In this document: positions 46,886 through 58,400 of the stretch, one piece after another
How positions within the stretch are numbered: the stretch's first letter is position 1
Layout: every line of letters begins with the position of its first letter
DNA from: Choristoneura fumiferana
Taxonomy: Eukaryota > Arthropoda > Insecta > Lepidoptera > Tortricidae
Assembly (NCBI RefSeq): GCF_025370935.1
Contig: NC_133473.1
Span: forward strand, 5,883,900-5,947,899
DNA length: 64,000 bases
Reading direction: 5' to 3'
Translations under genes and position numbers: made by a program
Notes under the pieces: model-generated
Told to the model about the DNA's origin: nothing
The model's database searches: none
Seen by the model: the letters and a program-made list of their open reading frames with translations, nothing else

Positions 46886-47930
46886 CCTTTTGGAATCTAA
46901 TTTGATTATGAAGGTAATCATCCGTTTACCCTTTTAAGATCTATTAGGTACTTACCGATGGGTCATATTTTCAGAGATTTGATCCCCAAGGGTATAATGT
47001 ACTTAGATATACTCTTTATAGCCAGCAGAAAATATTCCTTTATATGACACCCGAAAACCGGAAAATTTTCTGTAGCTCAGCGATCACCTTTCGATAAAGG
47101 CCTTAAATTTTGTTATCGCTTACTGCTTTTACGATAATAAGAATAGTTTTCGATAAAAGGGAAATTTATAATACGTTTCTATTTTTAGATAGCAAAATTC
47201 ATCAAGAAATTGTTCGATAATATCTAGGTACCTAATGTTAAAAGTTTTGAAAGACTTGATTTTATTTAGATTAATGTGTTATGTTGGGCGCTAGTATTAT
47301 TTCACGAAAAACTTTTTCACGAACGACTTTATCACAAAAACTTTATCACGAAAAACTTTATCACGAATAGACTTTACCACTAAAGACTTTTTCACGAAAA
47401 CTTTACACCTAAACCTAAGAGTTTTATTTGATATATTTCGTTTTCGTACTATCTATGTATAAATATTTACTCATGTAAATTGGATAAAATATTGCATAAC
47501 TAACTGTGCCCACGACTTTGTCCGCATGGACATAGATTTATCTCAGCCAGTTATTGTTCTGACCGCAGAAATCGGTACGTAACGTAAGTATTTAAAAGTT
47601 CCTTTACGAAAGAAAGGTGTCATCAATAGTAGATTATACAACAACAAGAGCATAAAACGAGCCATTTTACCCAAAACGTTCATATAGCCGGTAAGGCGAG
47701 GGTGGATAGACGTCGAGGGGAAAATGGGTTTAAGTAATGCTCGAGTTTTAGGTACACTCTGCTTTTCACTTAGCTTGCATGGAAATGAAACAGCAACAGA
47801 GGAAAAATGGTTCACTTTAATTTTTCATGCATTATTATATAATTATATTTTTTAATTTTATTGATTTATTTTGATTGATTTGACGGATTTTTAGTTTTAA
47901 AATTTCGTGATTTTCATGCACTCATAGTCA
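46886..47930. other. Gene-free stretch with short tandem repeat
   Basis: 47306-47405 repeats 'actttatcacgaaaa' about six times with changes (cacgaaaaacttt, cacgaatagacttt). The rest is unassigned. Confidence 0.6.
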
Positions 47931-47934
47931 AAAT

Positions 47935-48110
47935 AAGCACAGGACTTATCACGCTAACACACACGAGTAATATTTACCTCGACGTTTCGGCAACATTACA
48001 GTGGCCGTGGTCACGAGTAGACTGAAGTGTGGGGTGTCAAGTCTGCCTAGCAGCGCGAGTCCTTCGAACTACCCGCACTTGATCACAATTTATGAAACTA
48101 ACTTGATTAA
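47935..48110 (-). repeat. Penelope-like 3' segment, second copy
   Basis: 'ttacctcgacgtttcggcaa' and 'cattacagtggccgtggtca' are shared with 48930-48960 and 49240-49265. Confidence 0.55.
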
Positions 48111-48269
48111 AAAATATTAAAAAAATATGCAGAAACTTTTTTGTTTTGTGGCTGTTGACACCTGATTACCTAGTCTTAGACGAAAATTTTACTTTATGCA
48201 CTCGAGCAAAAAAAGGCATTTTATGTCGCCGAGATCCAGCATAAACACGAAATTTAAGAGCATGAGAAG

Positions 48270-48490
48270 TGAAATAGTTATTTGTGCAACAAGAGAGAAA
48301 AGTTGTTTTTTGTTGCGTGTGTTGATTTTGAAACCTGAGTAAGTGAAGGATTTTATAATTGAATCACGAGCGTAGCGAGTGATTCTAGGTTAGAATCCTA
48401 AGAGCAGCAAGGGTTTCAAACATACAAGATGCAAGATAACTTTGGTCTCGTGTGACACAACAAATTGTGTAATTTTTCACCACAGCAGCA
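48270..48490. repeat. Second copy of the 'cgagcgtagcgag' repeat
   Basis: Shares 'atagttatttgtgcaacaag', 'aatcacgagcgtagcgagtg' and a final promoter-like AT stretch with 30710-31030. Confidence 0.55.
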
Positions 48491-48894
48491 AGAACATAAT
48501 TTAAATTGTAACATAAGAATAAAACCACATATATACCTACCTGTTTACAAAACAAACACAATTTTTTAAATTAATCCGATTATTAAGAAACAAATAATAA
48601 TAATCACATTTAAAACCTTTACTCAAAAATGATACGTACAGTCGCGATTACATCTTTAATAAGTCACCAGAAAGTTAAGACTGTCCACCATTGTTCAAAA
48701 GCGGTAAGTAGAGAGGTTTTGAATCGGAACGAAAAATTGACCAGTAGGAACAATACAAATCTCATACTCATAACATGCATTGTAATTTAAACTTAGAATT
48801 GTAAAAATGATATACTTAGTTTTTAATACTGCAAAAAGCCTCATCTTTGGGTCATTAAAAAGGTTGAACAATAAACGTATAATTTATTATAAAT

Positions 48895-49745
48895 GTTATT
48901 AAACCTGGTGTGTCCTGTGTCGCTTAACACAAGTAATATTTACCTCGACTTTTCGTACAGCATGCAGGTGGTAGGACCTTGTGCAAGGTCCGCCCGGATT
49001 GCTACCACCATCTTGCTCGATAGTCCTGCCGTGAAGCAGCAGTGCTTGCACTGTTGTGTTTCGGCGTGGAGAGTAAGACAGCCGGTGAAATTACTGGCAC
49101 TTGAGGTATCCCATCTTAGGCCTCTAGGTTGGCAACGCATCTGCAATACCCCTGGTGTTGCAGATGTTTATGGGCGGTAGTGATCTCTTACCATCAGGAG
49201 ACCCACTTGCTCGTTTGCCATCCAGTCGAATAAAAAAAAACACATTACCGTGGCCGTGGTCACGAGTTTGAAGTGTGGGGTGTCAACTCTACCTAGCAGT
49301 GCGAGTTCTTCAAACTACCCGCACTTGGTCATTCTTATTTGTCAACCCATCACACCGACACACAACACTACCACGTCTGATCGTTCTTCCGATTCATCCC
49401 GAAGGCGACACTTATTTATACCAGGATTCCATGAAGATGAAAGCTTATATCCATCGTCCCGGCTAAAAAATTGTGCTTTTTTATTTCAACCGTTTTGCGC
49501 ACCGTTCTTGAGTAGAAATGACATTACGTGGAAAGAATTTTGGGATTATGAAGCTCAATCCAGTGGTTTGGTCCAGACTCCAATAAATGTTCTGCTATGG
49601 CCGACTTGTTCACTTTTTTTTTTATAGATTTCTTCTGTCCAATGGGACCATTCTGCCAAACATGACTTGTTCATTTTCTAACAGTTGTAATATGTTCCTT
49701 GACCCTCTCAGCTATTGGTGTTTTCGTCTTTACAAGAATATCCTG
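48895..49745 (-). pseudogene. Penelope-like element, GIY-YIG C-terminus, interrupted
   Basis: On the minus strand, from 49740 downward: PIAERVKEHITTVR, then in another frame NKSAIAEHLLESGPNHWIEL, then NPKILST and VEIKKH, the usual end of a Penelope-type reverse transcriptase with GIY-YIG endonuclease. Frameshifts and stops are present. The 3' part is split by the insertion at 48963-49238. Confidence 0.7.
48963..49238 (+). mobile_element. Near-identical partner of the 6926 element
   Basis: 'gcaggtggtaggacc' to 'gtcgaataaaaaaaaa', inserted in the Penelope-like 3' region; the host sequence resumes with 'cattaccgtggccg'. Confidence 0.75.
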
Positions 49746-50357
49746 TTATGACATCCTGTTTGATTCGGCTTGTGATTACTGGATTAAATGTTATTCAAAC
49801 ATTTCCCTCGAGTGGTGGGTTTCATGTAGGCACTGCGTTATCGAGGAAATTATTCCAGCTTTAGGGAATTACTAGTCCCTAATCGAATAAAAATAGGTCG
49901 GTAAGCGAAATGTAAATTCGTCAAAATAAAAATGAACTCACTCTTTTAATGTTATTTATAAAAAAGAACCGACGTTTCGTTTAGTCAATACATACAATGC
50001 TGAAGTGAAGCCCTTGAATTAATGTAATTAGGTATACAAAAAATCCTGTTTTCGGCCAAGCCTCAAAGCGGAAAATTTAGCTTTTATTGTCAAATTAACA
50101 CTAGAAAAAAATATTAGGTACATTACAACACAACCGGTTATTATTCTGTGGTACAGCTCACAGCTCTCAAAGATCCATTTTGGCAGCCGGTTGCTTTTTT
50201 GTTTGTGTTTTTTCCTGGCTTTATTTTTGAGATATTAGGGGAGAAGCGGGAATGGTACTTTTGCGTCGCTAAATAAAATATAATGAGGCGCTATCGGGAT
50301 TCTCTCATCTTCGCGGTTCATCGGAGCAAAGGATGGGTCGTCGACTGGCTCTTGCCT

Positions 50358-50475
50358 GCAGGACTACTACGAAACTTGAAGTTCGTGTCATGCGGTCCCT
50401 CTGACACTTATACTATTTAATACGAGAGCGAGAGGGACCGCACGACACGAACTTCGAGTTTCGTAGTAGCCCTGC
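50358..50475. mobile_element. Palindromic MITE 'gcaggactactacgaaactt'
   Basis: 118 bases. The arms continue with 'gaagttcgtgtcatgcggtc' and 'cctct', mirrored at the right end. Confidence 0.8.
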
Positions 50476-51325
50476 TGGAACGTTTTAACGCGGGCCGACA
50501 TATTTTACTGTATCCGGTCATTTGGTTTAGAAAGTGCAAGGAAAAGTTAACGCTTCAGTCAAAATTTGTAGCTTGGAAATGAGAGAACGTGTTCCCTAGG
50601 AAACTGACAGTAAGTTCAAGTACCTATATTCAATTTTGCTTGCTACCCGTCCGAGAAATTGATTGGCTGGTAACCATACTTACCTATTATTCTTCCTTTT
50701 TCCTTTATTATTTTCATTGAGAAAGGATTATTTATAGTTTACATGCTTCATGGACATTATAGGAGGTTAACGCATTTTGTTTAATTGGAGTGAAAAATTG
50801 AGATCCTCGTTACTAAGTAGGTAGTTACTCCACAAGAAATATTTCCCATAGATATCAAAAGAAATAGATTGTATATTTATACCACTTATGTTTATGAAAC
50901 CGGCAAACCGGCATTAAGTATAACTGACAGTTTCACGAGCCACGTACGTTGCTATCGAAAATATGAGGAGGGATTGTCCGTGAAATGTATTCGGAACGCT
51001 GCGTAAATTCACCAGTAATCGAATTGGTGTCGCAGTTTGATCACCCACGCCCTTATTTGCTTTGGAGTAAACGATACCAAAATATTTGCAAATTGAAATG
51101 AAAGTTAGAAAACGAATAACATCATACCTCGCACTGATATGAAACTTATAGGTATACAGACTGTTTTAGAAAAACAGCAATTTTTTGGCGGAATACAGGA
51201 TAGAAGATGCGGTGTTGCGTAAGCGCAGCATTAGCTGAGTTTGCTCCTTTTGCCGCAGGGCAGACTACTAACTTGTATTGGTTATATTGTTGTGTTGCAT
51301 TGTTTGTACATACTGTTGGCAATTA

Positions 51326-51356
51326 AATATTTTCTTTCTTTCTTTCTTTCTTTCTT
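51326..51356. repeat. (CTTT)n microsatellite at a LINE-like 3' end
   Basis: About seven CTTT units after 'ttggcaattaaatatttt'. A similar arrangement, 'gacgattaaagtttc' then (TATC)n, lies at 59850-59894. Confidence 0.75.
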
Positions 51357-53796
51357 TTAAAATATGTAAAGCGATGTATGTGTGTACCTTTGCATATATC
51401 TTGACTAAGCATAATATTTAATGTTGTGGTGGCCATGCTCGTAATTAGACCGAAGCAAATCGGATCGCAGGGCGAATCGGATCAAGTTAAGGATTCTTGT
51501 CAAATTCAAATGGTTGACGTTAGTCACGGGCAGCCAATCAACGTCCCGCGTTGAGTTTGACCTTCACACACGCCGTGGCAGCAGACACCATTAGCTAGAC
51601 CGCGAATATTGGTCCAATGATGTTTAATGTCAAGTCACTCATTTCGGCGTGCGCGAATTTACTGCCGATATAAAAACGTGGTTGCAATATTTGCGTTAAA
51701 ATCAAAGTAAGTCGGCTGAAGTTCTATGTTTATAATAAAATATTCTTAAAAATGTTATTTTATATTCGTAATTGACGTGCAATAACCTGTACTAAGAATA
51801 TTGGCGTTAGGTAAAAATATTGTAAACAGATTTCAGGCTATTCGGATTACCCACAGGGGGCGAAGTGGATCACTACTTTGGAAACGGTTTTTTTAAAGTT
51901 TACCTTCACTAATAATATTAATTGTATGCATGTTTGGTTCGTACGTATATAAAAAAGGCACATTACAAAAATCTACTTCAGAAAACATGTCAGAAGCGGC
52001 TGACAAGGCTTTAAGCAAAGAGCTGACATTACTTTGGGCGGCCGAATAATGTGATTTGCTGTTCACGTCTTTGCAACGAAGAGTAAGACTCTCCCACGTT
52101 TTAATAAAACGACGAGGTGGAAGTAGTATTTAGCGAAGAAGAATTTAAATTAAATTTTGTTGGGTATTATTCTAGCGTTTATTCCGTATGATTTTTGTAG
52201 GCATTTTTTGTTGACGTGGTAGAAGATTCTGTTACAGGTTCTAGGTTATCTAGTAGAAGTACAGGACGTCTAGGATATAACCGAAAATGTTATCGAATTC
52301 TACAACGTATTCATAAAAAAAATTACCACAATAATGAGGCGGTTTAAACGCTCGAATAATGACCGTGCTATAGAAGGGAAGTCAAAGATTACAAAAATAC
52401 CGCTTTGGTTACTAATGGTAGTTAATCTTAATACTATGATATTGATTGATCCAAATAATAGTTGTGCACGTTTTAATGAAGGAAAACAAATATTTTATAA
52501 AGGAGTTTTTTTTTAATCAATTTTGCCTCCAAAAATGGGGCGAATCGGATATTTTTAGTGTTCTTCTATTTTAATTGTCAATATTAAATAAAAAGCTGAT
52601 ATTTGATTTGACCTCTTGATTTTATAAATCGATAACCCTCGTGTCCAAGGTAATATTGTAAACATTGTAGCAGTTTGAAAAATTGTATTTATATGACATT
52701 AACCAAAAATTGATCCGTTTCGCCTCGGTCTACCCTAATGTTAATCACTCTGTGGAAATTGACCATCTAATTAAAAATGTGTCCACATATCTATTTCGGT
52801 TCAAAATATACATCCATTGGTCAAGCGAATGAGCAGGCGAAAGGATGGATTGGTAGTGGAGCTTTAACAACACAGTACCTTTGCGTGCCTAAAATATTGC
52901 AGGTTCTGAAAACACAAAAGATGGGCGGTTGAACTAATTAAAACCCCAGTTTAAACTTTGCAAGGAAAATGTACAAGTAGTATTTCAGCGCAAGGTCGTA
53001 AAGGAAACGAGTTAGAAGTGATCAATTCGGCGCAGCCAAATTCGGCGCATTCAAATTTTTACGACTTTACTTGCATTCCTAAACTGGGCTTAAGAATAAC
53101 CCATCAAGCCCTAATCACTTCTTCTATCACAAATATGAATATACTTACCATTAAAAATGGTGTTTATTTGTGTTGAGTTTGAAATACGAGGAAATACAGT
53201 ACGCAGTAGAAAATTGCGGTTATAACTAATTTTTTCAACCATATAGCGAGAGTTTAAAATTAAATAAGTATGGTTTTCTTAAAATTTTAAATCGATTTTT
53301 TTTTATTATTCGAGTCTTCTACAAAATTATCTGAATTACTAATTGAATTTCACAATGACTTGTGAGAAAAGACAAACCTAAATTAGGTTTCAAATTGCTG
53401 CGGCGGCAACCGCATAATGATCGTCATTATTTGTTGTCAGAATGGTGAAATTCGATTCTGCTACGTTATTGGTATTCATTAAGCCATTCGTTTTAGTTAG
53501 ATATGGTAGTCGGTGGATTTAAGATACGTTTAATAATCAATTTAATAAATAATTCATGTTTTTGATTACAATTTCGTGACAAAAAATATGGACGAGTCCA
53601 GGTCGAACTCGCTTGAGGAGCCCCCCCGTTAACCTAATTCTTATAATTTATGGGTGAAGAAGTATTGTCTGTATTTTTTTTACCTTTGGGCTCAGTAGTT
53701 TCGGAGACAAGGATAGGGGAGAATGGTAAATTTTTGCCTATTTTTTTTAGATAAGTCGACTTAGTCAACACAAGATGTAAATATTGCTGACTTAAT

Positions 53797-54563
53797 ATGA
53801 ATCGCTCGCTTCGACTGCAGTCTCCCGATGATGCTGAGTCACATAGGCAGCTTAATAGACAAATTTCGAAATCCTTGCGACACGATATTCGTACTTTTAA
53901 TACTGCTCGTGTTAAGGATACGATAGAGCGGAATAAAGGCTCTAAAGTGTTCGCAAGAGATATGTCTATTGGGCAAAGCCAAATGACAAAGCTAAAGAGG
54001 GATGATGGCAGTGTAGCGTCGACTAAAGTGGAAGTGTTGAGGGAGATCGAGGAGTTCTATGGACGGCTCTACGAGTCGGTCACTAAGCCTGTTTCCAGTG
54101 CGGCGACTCTAGACCCAAGAGCCAAACTGACCCCACACTATACCGAGGATATCCCGGACATCAACCTGTACGAGATAAGGATGGCCCTGAAACAGCTTAA
54201 GAACAACAAGGCGCCGGGTGTGTACGGAATTACGTCAGAGCTTATGAAGGCGGGTGGATCACCGGCTCTTAAGTCCTTCAGAGGCACTTTAATTCCGTCT
54301 TGCTTGAAGGCACAACGCCAGAAGCGTGGAACAGGAGCGTGGTAGTGTTGTTCTTCAAGAAGGGTGATAACACCCTATTGAGGAACTACAGCCCATCTCG
54401 CTGTTGAGCCATGTTTATAAGCTGTTTTCCAGGGTCATTGTAAGTAAATCGTCTCAAACGCAGGCTTGATGACTTCCAGCCACCCGAACAAGCCGGGTTC
54501 CGAAAAGGTTATAGTACCGTGGACCCACATACATACGGCTGCGGCCAGGTCATACAGAAGACT
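53797..54563 (+). pseudogene. RTE-type LINE reverse transcriptase fragment, cut by the assembly gap
   Basis: The frame at 53797-54345 codes for the region before and into the reverse transcriptase of RTE-like endonuclease-reverse transcriptases (EEFYGRLYES, MALKQLKNNKAPG, ITSELMKAGG). It then shifts frame: WNRSVVVLFFKKGD and a SLLSHVYKLF-like stretch, then DDFQPPEQAGFRKGYSTVD, up to the run of N. At least two frameshifts make it non-coding. The matching 3' end reappears at 55215-55390, so the insertion may span the gap. Confidence 0.85.
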
Positions 54564-54573
54564 NNNNNNNNNN
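54564..54573. other. Assembly gap (10 N)
   Basis: Ten undetermined bases, a conventional gap marker rather than a measured length. It sits inside the RTE fragment just before the catalytic YxDD region would occur. Confidence 0.99.
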
Positions 54574-55073
54574 CGGCTTATGACACACGGCTTATTTGAG
54601 ACACAACAAAGTGCGCATAAATATCTGATAAGACTATTTCTAGCGCCGGTAGGACGTGCCAGAAATTTTTGCTCGCTCCGCTGTGGCAGATTTCTGGGAG
54701 TAGGTACAGTCGTACCGTACATGCTAAAAAATAAATAAACAATACATACAACTAATCCTTTTTTGCTAACTTAACAATGTGGAACAAACCCTCCCTCTGC
54801 CTCATCCTGGCAGGCTCTTCGTCGGCACCCACCAAGAAGCTGTCAGAGCTCTCCTCTGAGTATCTCGGACGTGTCCAGCCCACTGCACTCCCATATCAGC
54901 TTAACAGATCAATTTTCTTAGGATCTCTTGCCTCGCCATTACCGCGGCCACTACGTAGTCGGGACTAGCGGGGCTGCCGGGGACTCGGGTCCTGGGTAAA
55001 TAGTGCATCATCATATTTGTCATCATGAGGGACGGATGACTTATTTGTAAACCACACCGAGGCTGCATTTTAA
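54574..55073. other. Unassigned stretch between gap and MITE
   Basis: Short open frames occur, including one starting at 54777, but none matches a family I recognise and none supplies the missing N-terminal exons of the CoA-transferase-like gene. Confidence 0.4.
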
Positions 55074-55203
55074 CCAGAGATGTGCGAGGAAAGTGTTTTT
55101 CATGAACCAATAGAAACGCTTCGTTTACCTAGCCTCGCTCCGCTCAGCTGTTTCCCATGGAAAACAAACACATTCCTCGCAACACATCCTCGCACATCTC
55201 TGG
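55074..55203. mobile_element. Palindromic MITE with ends CCAGAGATGTGCGAGG
   Basis: A 130-base element whose first 16 bases (CCAGAGATGTGCGAGG) are the reverse complement of its last 16. It lies between two pieces of RTE LINE sequence. Confidence 0.75.
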
Positions 55204-55214
55204 TGGCCTGGTGG

Positions 55215-55390
55215 AAACGCAACCTGATATTGAACCGGTAAGCGCGGCCTGGGCATCCTTAACGAGATGGATGGACACCTTGGTTAAAGCTTTGGGTTCA
55301 CGATGGATGCAGGCCGCTTTCAACCTATGCAACTGGAAGTAGGCCTATGTCCAACAGTGGACGTCCTAGGGCTGATATGGTGATGATTAA
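55215..55390 (+). mobile_element. RTE LINE 3' end, ending 16 bases before a splice acceptor
   Basis: Codes for the C-terminal RTE signature TRWMDTLVKALGSRWMQAA and the 3' tail 'tatgtccaacagtggacgt ... gatatggtgatgatt'. The tail ends about 55389. The acceptor of the CoA-transferase-like exon is at 55404-55405, so the LINE has replaced most of the polypyrimidine tract. Confidence 0.8.
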
Positions 55391-55405
55391 AGGTCATGTC
55401 TGCAG

Positions 55406-58400
55406 GTCGTGTTCGCTCTTCATGGCAGCCAACGTCCGCAAGTCGGTGGCGGAAGGTCGCTCCGACGCTATCCCTATCTTCCTACAGGACATCCCAAGCT
55501 GTTCCACAGGAAGATCATCCAGCCCGACATTGCTGTTATCCAGGTATAAGAAACTGGCACAGATTTACTCTAATTTCAATCAGATCCGATAAAGCCTTAG
55601 TTAATGCAGTCATTAGGAGTTTCACTTCGGAATGAGAGATAATAAGCTGAACTCGTATACAGTTTCGTTTTGGTGTCAACAAAAGTCTTCTTCTTCTTCT
55701 CTTTTAAAATATGGCTTTTCTGTCCTATTATAATAGGACAATTCGCCTCTCTCTGAGACTCTCTCAAACTCTCTTTGAGAGGGACGTTGTACGGTGGTTG
55801 TAGTTTTTGCAACTTGATAGTAAAATTCCAGAAACCACGTGACACAACTTGCGCATTAAAAAATGTGAGACACGAGAGAAATATAGAATTTTGTGATCAC
55901 TGTTCACTGTTAAGGTTAATCGCCGCAAAAACACTATCAAAATTATAACTTCAACTAGCCAAAGAAACAGAAATAGCAAAATTAGATATTGTCTACATCC
56001 GCCATGTTCTAATGCTACCAATCGAATCAACAAAAGTCTCATATCATATTAAGATCTCGTGTTTGCGTCGTAAGTTATTCAAGGTTACCAATATTGTAAA
56101 AAAAAACATACGAACAACCGTTTTTGAGATAGAGGGCAGGACTGATTGCTATTCCGAAAATACAAACTGAGACATGGATGCTGAACCAGCAGTGGTGTAG
56201 GGGTTATAGCACGCAGCACGGATTTTTGAGGACCTGGGTTCGGTTCCCAGTGCTGGTATCTTTTTCTGGTTTTTCTGTGCATCCATGTCTCAGTTTGTAT
56301 TTTCGATATGGTTTCACGGGATACCCGTAAAAGTAACAAATTTGGACTTGAAATAAAAATACAAAAAGACTCCAAAAAACCAATCATAATAATTTGATTG
56401 CTATTGTTTATTCAGGTATCCCCTCCAGACCACCACGGCTACTGCAGTCTGGGGACCTCCGTAGACTGCGTGAGAGCCGCTCTAGTCAACTCTAAAATTA
56501 TCATTGGTGAGTCACGACTCTTCTGAAATTGATATCGCTAAAATCGCAAACCGAAAATTTGATTTTAATCGGTTCATAGGTGAAGCGTGAAGAGATAACA
56601 GACAGAAAGACAGAGCTACTTTCGCTCTTAAAATATATGAATGTATGCCATTTTTTGTCCTGTCTGCCTACTTGTCTACTTTTATCCGATGTTTCTAACA
56701 ACGGCAGAGTAGAATACGGAGAAAGAGTGAGAGAAAATTTCAGGACTTTTTGATGTTAAATATTGTATTTACTTAAGAGAAGTTTCCCTGCCGGCCGCGC
56801 GGCCGCGTTAGGTATTCGTTTGCTGTCTTTATCGCTCGTGACATAAGCGCTCGCAGCCGTCCCCCCATGCCTTCCGCAACGCCGTACGTAATTTATATCG
56901 AGATAGCTATAGGCTTTTCAAAATTTGGGCGGTTGAATTTTGGGTTTCGTTATCCTCATGTATACGAAAATTATAGCACAGAAATAAATGATATTTTACA
57001 ATCAAGATATTCATTATATTTTCTATGCCTGTGGTTTTTTCAATTTTTGTAAAATGCTTTATTAGTCTGTAATTCTCGTGCAAAGTTGACATATTTTTTT
57101 GTCGACTTTTGAGCTCCTGTAATTCTGATATTACACATTTATATGAAAATCTGAAAAACCACAGGCATAGATAATTACGTCTAGTCCATACTTACTAAAT
57201 TTCATCTATTTCTGTTGCCTAGTTTTCAAATGAGACCGGGACTACGTTTTATGGAGAATGGACTGAAGAGACTTCTCTTAATCTTGAAACTTCCAGCTCA
57301 AGTGAACGTGAATATGCCACGCACATTCGGCGATGCAATCATCCACGTATCACACATCGATTACGCCGTCGAAGACAACACGCCGCTACCGGAGCATGGC
57401 GGCAAGGGGGCCAGCCCTGAGGAGATGAAGATCGGTCAGCTTATTGGCGACAACTTGGTGGAGGATGGAGCTACTCTTCAGATGGGTAAGTCGTAATAAC
57501 CGTCCAAAATAGTGGATACCGTCCACTCTACTCTAAGATACAAGGGTAAGATACAGGGTGGCGTCTCTCAAGTTCTTAAAAGTTTTTATACAAACCGGGA
57601 GGCGGAGCCAGGAAGAGGAGCGGGGAAGCGGGGCGGAGAAACGAGCAAGAACGGGGAAACGAGCTAGCTAAGCGAATGGGAAAACAGTCCGCAACTCCGC
57701 TCGGCTACCTAGCTCCGCGACTTCGCAACTCCACTCCGCATTAGGTACTTCCTCGCTCCGCTACGCACTACCCCCTCGCTCCGCTTCAGTGAACAAGCAG
57801 CCTAATTCACGTTAAATCAAGGCAAATACTCAAGTAAACGATGAGTTTATGATATGTTCACTCTTCAGTATTTACTTTTTCTTGTCAGGTATCGGAAGCA
57901 TCCCGGACGCGGTGCTGTCCGCTCTGAAGGGCCACAAAGATCTTGGCATTCACTCGGAGATGTTCAGCGTCGGTGTCATCGACCTGTTCCGTCGTGGATG
58001 CGTCACTAACAACAAGTATGGTTACTCTGAAGTTGTTCTGAACTTTTCATCATCATCAGCCTAAGGCCTAGGCCTTACTACGGCTAAAACGCCGCGGTTT
58101 TTAACCGCGTGACTTTTTGAATCAAGTAAACTTAAAGCCGCCAGGCCGCTTGCATTAGTTTACTTGATTCACAAAGTCACGCGGTTCAGAACCGCGACGG
58201 TTTAGCTGTAGTGCGGCCTAAGCTTAACGCTCTGTTTTTCTACCTTAGCACAGAATATATAATAGTACTGACGTACAGAATGGCCACGCTTCGCCCCGCA
58301 CCGTTTCGAGTTACCCCACCCCTCAAGCGCAGATTACAGGAAAACCGCAGGAAAGCAGTCGGGCGCGAACGCGATGTATGTCGGTCGCACCGTCGCACGG

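Larger units (their letters stand above)
49750..53590. other. Gene-free region
   Basis: Contains the MITE at 50358-50475, a LINE-like 3' end running into (CTTT)n at 51326-51356, and only short frames. 51950-52540 has codon-like stretches (EVVFSEEEFKLNFVG) that I cannot assign. Confidence 0.4.

Noticed and set aside
49250..49627. Plus-strand 125-codon frame as a host gene
   Set aside because: It is antisense to the Penelope-like GIY-YIG coding remnant.
51950..52540. Decayed coding gene
   Set aside because: Short codon-like stretches in several frames do not join into any family I recognise; reported only as unassigned.
54777..54968. Missing N-terminal exon of the CoA-transferase-like gene
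   Set aside because: The 63-codon frame shows none of the family's early motifs (for example the MHTEG region) and has no fitting donor and phase.
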